NCBI RefSeq assembly: GCF_010093815.1
Contig: NW_022985549.1
Span: 3,182,804-3,246,803, forward strand
From: Pseudovirgaria hyperparasitica
Taxonomy: Eukaryota > Ascomycota > Dothideomycetes > Acrospermales > Acrospermaceae
DNA length: 64,000 nucleotides
Reading direction: 5' to 3'
The position numbers were made by a program, and so were the translations under genes. The notes under the pieces were generated by a model that had not been told where the DNA came from, made no database searches, and was given only the letters and a program-made list of their open reading frames with translations. Below are positions 37,231 to 47,377 of the stretch, piece by piece (position 1 is the first letter of the stretch; each line of letters opens with the position of its first letter).

Positions 37231-38939
37231 TTATGCTCCCTCGCGACCTGGGATGGGTATATCTTCCCAATTCTTCTCGCCCTCGCCTGGATTTTCATTA
37301 ATGACCAACAGCTTCCTCCCGCCACAGAAGCGACCAGGCTCCGTCATCCTCGTAACCTCCTTGAACTCCCCCTTGCCCATCTCACCCTTCTCGCCATCGT
37401 CATACATCCAGACCCACTCCTTACTCTTGTCTCCCGGCTGCTCCAGCCTCCGTGGATTCGGATACGGAAATCCAACCCACCTGTTCGCGACATCGTGGAC
37501 GACAGAGTACAGCCGTTCGAAGCGGCGCGTGAAGCCGAGCCAGGACAGCGTGGTGGAATCGTACGCGACGCGAATGTACGGGTTCATGACGATGCCACTA
37601 CTCAAGTCACCGGCAGAGTTATGCGTCGCGTTTCGACCCTGTGCTGCGAATGTGACATCGGCATGGATAAGGCAGCATTCGCTCGCGTCCCAGTATGGGT
37701 CCGTCTCGTAGCGGAAGCGGACCGGGCGGGGAATTGTCGCGACGGCCTGTGCATCTGCTGCATTGGGGAGTGCCTCAATTGACGATTCGAGAGAGGATGT
37801 GGGTGGAGAGGTAGGGTCGATGGCAGGGACATCATTCTGAAAGAAGCGTGCTTCGAAGGCCGTCATGCCGCCCCAGCAGGCGCGCACGCGCACCGCATCG
37901 CTCTGTGCGAGGACGTCTTTTCGGCTGACGGAGTTCCCGGCGGTTGCGAACCATGGGTAGAAGGGAATGCCCATACTGTATCCCTCGAGGTCGCGAGTTG
38001 CGAAACGGTCGTAGAATTTGAAGGCATTTATAAAGTCGACGGCGCACGCTGCGGCGTATGTCGTGCGGCCAGTCCCAGGGTTCTGCCCCGTGGACATAAG
38101 GAGTTGGACGGCATCTACAGGGTCGAAGACGACGTCATTGACATAAAGAAGCTTATCGTATCTAGTAGTAATGGACTCAAGGGGGCGAAGGGCACGGTTG
38201 CGGACTTCGGCGAGGAATGCGATTCGTTTTATACGTGATTCGCCGCTAGGGAGGGTGACGCGGGAAATGTCTTCGAGGGGAAGGTGTTCATTGAGTATGG
38301 TATGGTCGACTAAATACGGATCAGTGTTCTGTTACTGTATGGCGGGCTAAGGAAATGCATACATTTGACCATTTCTTTGAATTTGCTTAGCGCATCTAAA
38401 GCATTCGGGTCTGCGTCGTTCTCGTAGATGCTCAGATACACATTTTGTGGTCCTAAAATATCCACCAATTCTAGCATCGCTTTGCCCCATAGCCCACCAA
38501 GCAGTTCTCCTTCATGATCATATATGCTTGCGGCAATGAATACCTTCTCATTATGAGGGTTTCCTCTTCCAGGCTCCTGACTCCCGGTGCATCTTCTTCG
38601 TAGCTCGGTATAATGCGGTGGCGGATGCGTGTAGCTTGGGCGAAACACAGCAGTCAAAAGCACAAGCGCAGTAAAGAAGTACGGGGTCCCAAACAGTACA
38701 CAATACAAGGTCCGCGATAGCTTTCTCTTCACACCGAATGGCGAGACTAAGAATCCCAGTACGCAGAACAGTGTATACACTATGCGTGATGCCCAGGGAG
38801 CGAACCATGACGGTCTAGTATTTTGCAACTTGTGTGGAAAGGCAGCTATGAATTCATTTTGCTCAGGGTCGGACTCAATTGATGCGCGAGGGAGCAGTTC
38901 GTAGGACTGTCCTCTGTTGCGGCGAAAGGCGGACGGCAT
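37231..38939 (-). CDS. CAP59-type alpha-1,3-mannosyltransferase-like membrane protein
   Basis: CDS complement(join(37231..38309,38363..38939)), 551 aa; one 53-nt intron (GTATGC...TTTAG). It belongs to the family of Cryptococcus Cap59 and Cmt1, which make capsule or wall mannan in the Golgi. The cytosolic head is followed by two hydrophobic stretches (IVYTLFCVLGFLVSPFG and YFFTALVLLTAVF), giving a type II-like anchor. The catalytic region begins KVFIAASIYDHEGELLGGLW. It continues with LGPQNVYLSIYENDADPNAL, then FDHTILNEHLPLEDISRVTL across the splice, RIAFLAEVRNRALRPL, KLLYVNDVVFDPVDAVQLL (with its acidic ND motif) and ARFFQNDVPAIDPTS. The C-terminus has GEFKEVTRMTEPGRFCGGRK. The family call is firm; the exact acceptor is not known. 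Confidence 0.9.
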
Positions 38940-39572
38940 GTTGAGAGCTGTACCTTGCGCATGTAAATAAGGTGTGAGCCAATAGAAGGAATGGGAATTG
39001 AGCTATCGTATACGGTTTGCGCAGGTGGATGGCCACAAGCCATGCCTTCTCGGAAAAGGGCGATGCTGTCCAGTGTTTGAGGGTCCTAGACCGCGAGCGC
39101 GGAAGTAATATAATTAGGGTTCGGCGTGGGCGGAGGATGGAGGCGCATGAGATATTACGCCCTTGTTAGAGGTTATGTTGTATGATGCTTGGGAAGAATG
39201 CATGATAGATGATAGGCAATATTATATTACAGATTATCGTATCATTATTATTGAGGTCTGTGCGCTCGCTGGTTGGAGCCAAGGACCCTCGGACCCTCGG
39301 GAGTATCAATGTCAACGTCGTCGCTAGAGTAAATGGCAACATTCAACATCGATCAAGTCACGGCCGATTTCATTCATACTTTACAGTTTGCTACCTCTAT
39401 TGCCAAATTTTGGGATAAGATCCCTGGTTCTTTCCGCTATGTACTCATATGAGCCTTTCACGAAGTACTTTTACGCTGCCATGCCTTGCTATCCCCCCTG
39501 TTCACGTACACGAAAGACAACGATGACTGCAATCATCCTCTTATTTATACATTGTGCAATGAATCACAGTGT
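38940..39572. other. Intergenic, two minus-strand genes
   Basis: This is the promoter of the CAP59-type gene and the 3' flank of the coiled-coil gene. A short direct repeat, ggaccctcggaccctcggg, sits at about 39282-39300. No gene was seen. Confidence 0.4.
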
Positions 39573-41759
39573 CTAGTCGTCCATATGGGGTCCACGGGCC
39601 AAGGCACAAGGGTCTTCTGGGAAGATGATGTTGCACCTTTCGAAGTTAGGGCTTTCCGTAAGCTGCCGCTTGAATTTGAAGGCATCGTCGATCTGTAGGA
39701 ATCTGAACTCGATCATCTCAGTCTGCAGTAAGTAGGTCAGTACTGTAAATTACACGTCTTATTCTGGCGATGATGTCAGCTTCAGGATTGCTTACTCCAC
39801 TTCTTGGCGTCTTGCCCAGCTTGACGATATCAAGCTTGCGTCCGTCTGCCGTTGCGAGTCTCTCGAGCGATCCGATGCCCTTGTCGACATCACAGGGACC
39901 TATAACTCGGACACATCGTGTTTGATCAGCTGTTGGGTGTAGTCATTCGTAGAAGTTGGTGCTTGGTCAAGTTCGACGTCCACAACTCGGTCTTCTCCAG
40001 GCACCACAATACCGTTCGCCGTGGCTTCATGATATGCTCTACAATCCTTAGCACAAAGGAACTGTATCATTGCCTGGTTAGACCCAAGGTGATGTTCAAT
40101 CCTTTCGACGCGGCCGGCCCAGACAAGGCATACTACCTTGTTAGGAGTATACTTGATAGAGAGGTTGGTGAGTTTTACGCGACGAATTTGCGGACCTTTA
40201 CCATGATGGTCAGCTATGGTCATAGTGAAATATTAGAAAGTGTAGCTACCATTGTCCCTTAACCGCTGCGTAGGCCATGCAGGAAACCGTTGTTGGTGCT
40301 CAAGAGATTGCTTCTTTTGTTTTATGATAGGAGTATTCCGGTGCATTTCTGTCTCTTGGGGCTTTTGGGGCATTTGGGACATGCCGCACTGTCCAGAAGC
40401 GCCGTTTGGTGCGTCTCGAACAATTGACTGCTTTTCAACATGATTGTTCTTCTTCACAGCTGCCAGGTCAGACATCTTCACCTCGCGTTGGGCTGTAAAG
40501 TGGACCAATTTAGCCTCAAGGCTTTCGACCGTGGTTTGGAATAGCTTGCGAGTCTCGCCTTCGTGTTGGCTCAACAAGCCTGTAATGACCTCCAGAGACT
40601 TTTGGTCTTTCTTGAGCTTCTCGTCGATGACCTTGATTTCGTGCTCGAGGCTGAGTATATAGTCTCCTTGTGCCTTTGCAGGTGTAAGCTCCAATCTGTT
40701 CTTTTCTTCCTCTGCGGCAGCTTCCTCCAACCTTTTCCTTTCTTCCTTTGGCCCAATCTCTGAGACTTGCTTTGCGGTCTGTTCGGCCTTCTGTGCGACT
40801 CGAGCTGCATCAGCGGCGGTAACTACCGTCGGCTTATTTTGCACAACTTGTTGATCCACTGCAGCATTATCCAGGTCAATTTGGTACCGAGTTACACCGG
40901 ATTGCTCCTGTTCCTTTCGAAGCTGTCCTGCTTCTTGTTCAAGCTGATGCTGGACACTCGCTTTCACGCTCTCGAATTGGCGAGTTTGAACGGCTCGTTC
41001 CTTTTCCAACCAAATACTTGGCTTAATTTTCTGTTTGAGGTACTTCGCCTGTTCATATCGCAATTGTGCCTCCATAGTCTTGACAACCTCTTGTTCTTCC
41101 ACAGACAGTTCAATATTGCATTTGAATTTGCTCTTCGGGTCCTTGTGGGCTATGACCTCAGTCTGGACTGGTAGGGCAGCCGGTATTGGGACCGACTTCG
41201 AGGGTGAGATCGATCGTCTAGCCGATGTCTTGCTTTTGAACTTAAGCTGTGCGAGACGCTCACGGATACCTGCACTGGCAGAAGTGCGGTCGCTGCAGCC
41301 CGGAAGGGCATCTGCAATTTTTGGTGAAGCAGTTTGGGAAGCTTGCGGTGAATTCTCCTTCGAAGACACCGTGGTCGGTGCTGCGAGAGAACTCGAGCGC
41401 AGGGTGAATGCGACTCCTTGAGCTGGCAACTCTGAGTTCTTATGGTCAGACTGACAGAAAGTCGTCGAATTCAGTTCGTCAGAGCCTGAGTGAAGATCTT
41501 GCAGAGAGCTGTCTGGCGAAGGACGAACGTTTTCTAAGTCAGATGTCAGCTCAAGTGGGAAGACGACGTTGTGAAAGTTTCTACCAGAGGATACTGCCGG
41601 TCTCACAAGAGATGGAGGCGACTGTCCTCCAGGCTGTGTAGAAGTGGAGAATATTGGTGACTTCACATCTGCTTGCAGGGCTTGGGCAAACTTTCGGAAG
41701 GCTATCTGAGACTCTTCACTGTCCAGATGAGGACCAAGCTTTGCCCACTTCTCTGTCAT
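39573..41759 (-). CDS. Large coiled-coil protein with RRM-like C-terminal region
   Basis: Model: complement(join(39573..39722,39796..39929,40013..40195,40250..41759)), about 658 aa. The ATG at 41759 (MTEKWAKLGPHLDSEESQ) is preferred over 41924, whose extra residues do not look coding. Residues 1-230 are Ser/Pro-rich. About residues 230-460 are strongly charged and helical, a long coiled coil (EEQEVVKTMEAQLRYEQAKY; EERKRLEEAAAEEEKNRLEL). The end has an RRM-like unit (NKVVCLVWAGRVERIEHHLG, AMIQFLCAKDCRAYHEAT) and then TRCVRVIGPCDVDKGIGSLE, EMIEFRFLQIDDAFKFKRQL and CNIIFPEDPCALARGPHMDD. The first intron could end at 40196 or 40214. The second (39930-40012, 83 nt) may not be real: see findings. 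I do not recognise a named family; an RNA-linked role is inference. Confidence 0.7.
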
Positions 41760-43657
41760 TTTGACGGTAGTAAGGCCAAGTGTCAGCCCGAGTACGCAGA
41801 AACATACCCTGGGGAGAAGTGCGAAAGGTTGTAGAAGTTGGGAACTCCTATTGGCAGGTGCCGCGTAGCTGTGCCAACGCCTATTTTTGTTGGTTGCAGG
41901 TGGAGGTCTTGAAGTAAACAACATTCAATGCCACGTGCCTGAACAATGAGCTCATCACAGTGCAATAAAATGCCAACTTTTCTCTACGTGTGGCAAGACT
42001 GCAGATTGTCTTCGGGGACATGAGCATCACTTCCAAGACCAAACATGCATGAATTCATATGGTTCGTAAGATGGTGGAGAGCACAAGAACACATCACACA
42101 TCTCATATGTGCAACGATTTCCATAGGATGATCTTCGACGTTCCTTACAAGTATCCACCACCACATTTCGGAAAAAGCTGTATACTTCGGAAGTACAATC
42201 CCAGAAGTACAATTACTTCATCGAGTGTGTCACACACCAGGTCTCCATCCAGTCGCCACGATAGAAGCAAAGGTTGTCGCATGCAATTGTTTCATAGCAA
42301 TTGCCTACCCCCGAACCCACCCAGACACGTGGCCAACAATGAACAAACTCGGCTGATAAATCCTCGAGACAGGTGTAAGTTAGATCTCCCCTGGAAATAT
42401 CGATGTGCCCACTATGACGGACATCGCCGTCTCGTATACCTATCCATGGAAGAATCAAGGCCGAAGCTGCATACTGATATATAATGCGATAAACCTTGGG
42501 TCCCGATGTTCTGCCTTTAGGCAACATTCAAAACATCGTGATGAGAGAACGGATCTTGTGATCTAAACTGCTTTCGCTACATAACTTCTTTATGCTGGCA
42601 AATCTTATGTGCCATGTCTCTGCGCAGTTGGTTCTAGGAGTTTGGATCCAGCATGCGGTTGTGTGGTCTGTAATTGAGGTGAGACTGTTTACGATCCGTA
42701 TACGATACGAGTTGATGACGATTTGGAGAGATGTACCATATCTGTGCTCTGGATCAACATAACAAAGACATAACATACTCAGGTGAGCTTTAGTACTTCG
42801 AGAACATCATATGCACGATATTGCGAGCTTTGGAGACCACTGATCCTGATGCCACACGGATGCTCAAAGGCTGGCTCTTCCACGTCTCTTGATATCTATG
42901 GTCTAAACAGCAGCGCATTGAGGCATACATATTTGGAATCGAAATAGATAACGGCATCTACCACGTCCTGGTACTGCACGTATACTTATATGTGTTATTC
43001 ATTTGACAGGACTAGAGTCTAAGATAGGGTCAGCAGATAGGGGAGTGAAATAACGGGGTGGAAATCCGGATAGGGCAAGGTCACTGTGAGCTTCCACAAG
43101 TAACTGACCAGTTGTTCTCTGAGGTATGTTTCTCAGTGGGTTTGAGCAATTGATTCTAGGGGGGAAGGATGTATACTATGTGGGAGGGCTAGGATAGTCG
43201 AGGACGAGAAGAGTAGGGAGAAAGGTGATAGGGCTGTGCAGGTTCTCGGACTTGCTCTGTGTGAAAACGAAGACGCTATGATTTAGTATTTCTAGCTTAT
43301 AGATTTCCTGTTATTTGATAGGTGAACAGCTAAGGGGGGAAGGAAGACAGGTTTAATAGCCTCTGAAGTATATGTGCTATGTTTGTTGTGAAAAGCTCAC
43401 GCCGGGCATTGTTCAATTCCGGTTTCTACTTTGATTGAGGGAGTAGGATTTTGCTAGTAATTACGCCAACATCTCCATCCACACGGATGAAGCATTGTTC
43501 CATGAAAATCGATATAGCCATCCTCTTTCCAACCTCCCCCCTCCCCAAACCCCTAAACATACTATCCCAAGTAATATGTAATATCGTTCAAACTAGGAGC
43601 CATGAAAACATCCTCTCGGAAGCCATCCAAACAGTGCCCCTCAGACCCCTCCTCCCG
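41760..43657. other. Intergenic, 1.9 kb
   Basis: It includes the 5' leader of the coiled-coil gene, in which a GTATGT donor-like site at about 41808 hints at a leader intron, and AT-leaning DNA from 42.5 kb on. No supported gene. Confidence 0.4.
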
Positions 43658-44796
43658 TTACCCGTCAATCCCCTTACTAACCTCCAGCAACGCCTCTAAG
43701 ACTTCCATCGACCCCCCCGCCGTCGCCGCCCATTGTCCCAACGCCTCAAACGTTCCAATCGCGTCCTCGACCAATCCTCTGCACTCATGTCTAACATGCT
43801 CCCCTTCGCTCGCACAGAACGGCGACACCAGCGGCACCAGCGCCGCCTCGTACAGCTGCCACGTCGTACACCACCCCGCCAGCTGTGTTGGCGCCGGTAC
43901 ATTCCAGGAGGATGCTAGATCACGTATCAAGTCTGTGGCTAGCTCGCGACACATGCTGATCGCGCTGTCATTGTCGGAGGATAGATGTGTGGGCGTGTGC
44001 CCGCGGATGGCGTGGCACAGGAGTACCGGTCAGTAAAAGAGCATGTGTGTGGAAAAGACAGTGCCAGCGCATAAGGTTGAGGCAAAGAATAAGACCGGGG
44101 GGTTCGGAGGATGGTGGGGTGAAGCTGGAGAGGGAGGTGCTCCATGATGTGAGGGTGGTGTCGAGGGCGAGGCGGCGAGGCGGCGAGCAGAAGAGTCGTG
44201 ACGAGTTCGTCTTCGAGGCGACTGCTGGTGATGCAGAATGCGATGTTGTGGGCTACAATGGCGGTTATGGTGTGGTCGCCGGTCTGTGGAGACTGAAGTG
44301 AGCAGGTGCGAAAAGGGGGTGTGGGTGAGGGTGTTAACAACCGGGAACTCGGGTCGTTTCGTTGTTTAGCCGCAGCCTACACGGCCCATGCTGGATCTGC
44401 CCAGGGAGATGGCGTTCCAGGCGTCTATGATCAGCAGACACCACCAGAGACAGCGACGAAGCTCGATCATTGGGATGTTGTTGTCTGTGTCGATGGCTTC
44501 GGAGTAGTCGCGGTGGAGGCCTATGTTAAATGACATGCGGATGGTCACGCCCATGAGTGAATTTGCCAGAGCAGGTTGGATGTAGTGAGTATACATGCCA
44601 CTGAGAATCGCAAGCGTTTGAATTGTCTGTATATGAGGCAGACCTAGGATGTCGAACGTTAGATGTTGTTTTGCTCTTTCATGGAAGATTTTGTGTCTGG
44701 TGTCGCCAGGACTTGCAGCGGTGATCCTTCCCATAGACAGAACCACATTGATAAGGAACGTCCATCTTGAGCCCTTCCGAAGCCCGACGCGTCTAA
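43658..44796 (-). pseudogene. Decayed Zn2Cys6 regulator, lacking its DNA-binding head
   Basis: Conserved pieces of the fungal-specific transcription factor domain lie in order on the minus strand but in different frames. SRWTFLINVVLSMGRI to MSFNIGLHRDYSEA and RRCLWWCLLIIDAWNAISLG lie at about 44780-44380. ITAIVAHNIAFCITSSRLED lies at about 44260-44200. LALDTTLTSWSTSLSSF and LILCLNLMRWHCLFH lie at about 44175-44060. PVLLCHAIRG to CRELATDLIRDLASSWNV, ending EVLEALLEVSKGIDG, lie at about 44028-43658. A TGA at 44032-44030 sits where FYRPVLL would need Arg (CGA to TGA), and at least two frame changes lie upstream. The zinc cluster and N-terminal half are missing; the remains start only 15 bp past the transporter's stop. 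It is very likely dead. Confidence 0.78.
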
Positions 44797-44811
44797 AATG
44801 ATAGCTTTATT

Positions 44812-46638
44812 TCATTCCGTAACGAGTACCTCTTGACGCTTTGTACTTGCTTTGCGTGGATTGGGGGCGTCAAAGATATAATCAAGCTCTTCCAAGGTAC
44901 GTCCCTTCGTCTCCACGAAGAAGAAGTAGATGAAGATGAACTCAAAAACGTCCCAAAGTACGAAAAATACATAGAACCAGAATCCAATCTGTGATATGTC
45001 AGTAGATCGGGCGTCGGAAAGAATCACGTCGTAAAGGAACTTACGTTTCGCAAGGCCACAGGAGCGGCATATGTGTTGACAAAGCCAGCCGTTCCAGCCG
45101 TCAGTTGGAAAACTCCCATTCCCTTTGCTCTCATATCGTTCGATAGGACCTCACCAGGGTAGATGGGTTGCATGGAAGTGAACCCCAATGCGAATACAGA
45201 GCCGAATAAGTAGATGAACGCAATAGATGCCACCGACGTTGCTTTACTCTCTGTTTTGACATACCCTGCAGCGGTACCTGCAGCAACAGCCAGGCACACC
45301 GCCATGCCAGCAGTGGTTGACAATAGAAGCTTACGACGGCCTACCACGTCGTGTAACCTAGCTCCAATTATCGCAGGGATCCAGCCTGCGATGGCATAGA
45401 TTATATTTAGAAGCAGCTGTGTGTTGGTATCCGTGACGCCAACATTGGCAACCAGGTATGGGAGATCTGAAGGTGTCAGTTCGACTAAGTTGCAATGAGA
45501 TTGCTACTTACAGTAGGATGCGACACTGTGCACAAGCCATTAGTAAGATTTCTACATCTAGGTTGTCTATGCAGACTTACTTGTTGCCGCTGAACTGACC
45601 AAACCAGCCAAAAGCAATGTTAAGCAGGATTCGATACCGCCGGGCAGCGGTTTTGAAAAGGACTCGAAGATCAAAATAGGTTCTCCAGGTCATGATTCCT
45701 TCAGCACGTAGTGCCTCACTCATTTCTGACATTTGCAGCTCCACCAGGGGGTGGGTCTCATCGCCATTCGCATGTAGCTCAGCAATAACCTTCCGCGCTC
45801 TGTCCTGCTGATCGGTTCCTATCAACCAGCGTGGGGACTCCGCGCAAAACCATATACCCAGACACACTAGTCCAGGGCAAAGCATCTGTAGCCAGAGAGA
45901 TAGTCTCCATTGAAGCGTCCCCTTGTCAGAGAGCTGTTGCACAGAGCCATATACAACGCATGTCGCGATGATAGAGCCGAGGTAGTACAGGGTGTTGTAC
46001 ATGCCAGCCACAGTCCCACGGTATTGAGGTGGCGCTATTTCGATGAGGTAAAGTGGAGCTGCGGTTGCTGCCAGAGTCGAAAAAAAGGAGAGGAGGAAAC
46101 GTCCGCCAATGAAAGTTGTCAGTGTAGGAGCAGTTGCTGTCACAACTGCGCCTACACAGGTACCGAAGCAACCTATAAAGATAGGCCATCTTCGGCCTTG
46201 CCAATCTGCTGCCCACGTGAAGAGCGCGCCTATCATCTGGCCAATCTGGAAGATGCCGAATACGAGCCCAGTACCGCTGCTCCCTTCGGCTGGAAGACCG
46301 TAGTAGGCCGTGTAGCTAGGAAGGGCGTTGATTGAACCCATGAGTGAGCCATCATAACCTTCGAATGTCAGAGTTGTGACAGAGTAAACTTAAGAGCAAC
46401 GCTTACCATTCATTGTCGAGCAGAGATAGATCAGAAGACATACTGTGTAAAGATGGATTGCACCTCTACTCCAGGGACTTGTCTTGTGTTCGATCAAGAT
46501 GCCCCCCAATTTGGGATCTCCAATGATCTCGGCATGCTTCTCGACTACTTCAGTCCGCTTAGCAACGTAATCTTCCTTGGTCGACATTTCGTTTGGCCAG
46601 TCTGTCCATCGACTGCGTCGTAAAGGCACAATGGACAT
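44812..46638 (-). CDS. MFS sugar transporter (lactose/hexose permease type)
   Basis: CDS complement(join(44812..44988,45045..45466,45512..45525,45581..46358,46407..46638)), 540 aa. Five exons, including a 14-nt microexon (45512-45525); all phases close. The start may be 46638 or the in-frame ATG at 46587 ([14 protein letters not shown]). Sugar-porter marks: [20 protein letters not shown] after exon 1; the loop motif [14 protein letters not shown]; the ESPRWLIG motif; [20 protein letters not shown] across the microexon; [13 protein letters not shown]; and the PESPR/PETKG-type end [18 protein letters not shown]. Twelve hydrophobic segments fit. The family imports mono- or disaccharides by proton symport at the plasma membrane. 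Being divergent from mndB suggests mannose or short beta-mannosides as substrate, which is inference. Confidence 0.92.
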
Positions 46639-47377
46639 TCGAGCGCATAATTGTAGTCAAATGGGGACGTATATATCCTAGACAGTCGGCAAACTTTAGG
46701 CCATGCTCCGTTCCCCGAAAGGGTTCCGCTCGAGTAGGTCACGAGTGGCTTTCATCGAGGATAACAAGATGTCTGTTGGTGCCGGGATCGATACCTCGAA
46801 GGCGATGTGGCTGAAGGCAGTGTCCCTTGATTCGCTAGGACGGCTGAGCCAGACATGACAGCTTGCCGTGGATGGAATTGTCAGAAGCTGTGTATGATAT
46901 GCCAAAGAGTGTTTCATATGAGAGAAACACTTAAAATACATTACGGCGCAGAATGAAAGAGCCGTCTCCACACCTGCGCGATCTACAGATATCCGCAGCT
47001 TGCTCCCGGAAATCGGGTTGCGGCACAGGCACATTCTAAGTCGAACATGGTGCGGATTCTACTTTAGGAACGGAACCAATGCAAACTCCGCCCCCACGAT
47101 ACTCCACAGGCTGCGGGAGTATTTGCGGCATGGACGCCGTGGCTTGTGATTCATGCGGGGCTGCTGTTTCGGTCTTCTCACCAATTCCGTGCCTAATTTG
47201 ATTAGCTCTGATCGTGCAAGTGATGTTTTCTTGCCCAACTCAACATGGATCACTGCTGCAGTGACGCACCTGTGTGTGCTGGGAATATGCATCTTTTATC
47301 CTTTCTGTAAAGTACTTAAGATAAGCTTGAAAACTACGGTCTGAAATGGCATATACTGTTTCTTTGGCATTGTGAAG
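46639..47377. promoter_or_regulatory. Shared promoter of sugar transporter and mndB
   Basis: These 739 bp lie between two divergent start codons of functionally linked genes, so co-regulation is likely. It includes CGGAA-type half sites (for example ctcccggaaatcgg near 47005) of the kind Zn2Cys6 factors bind, but these are too short to be decisive. Confidence 0.45.

Noticed and set aside
39486-39698. 70-codon plus-strand frame
   Set aside because: Antisense to the last exon of the coiled-coil gene.
43987-44301. 104-codon plus-strand frame
   Set aside because: Antisense to the decayed Zn2Cys6 regulator; Gly/Arg-rich composition only.
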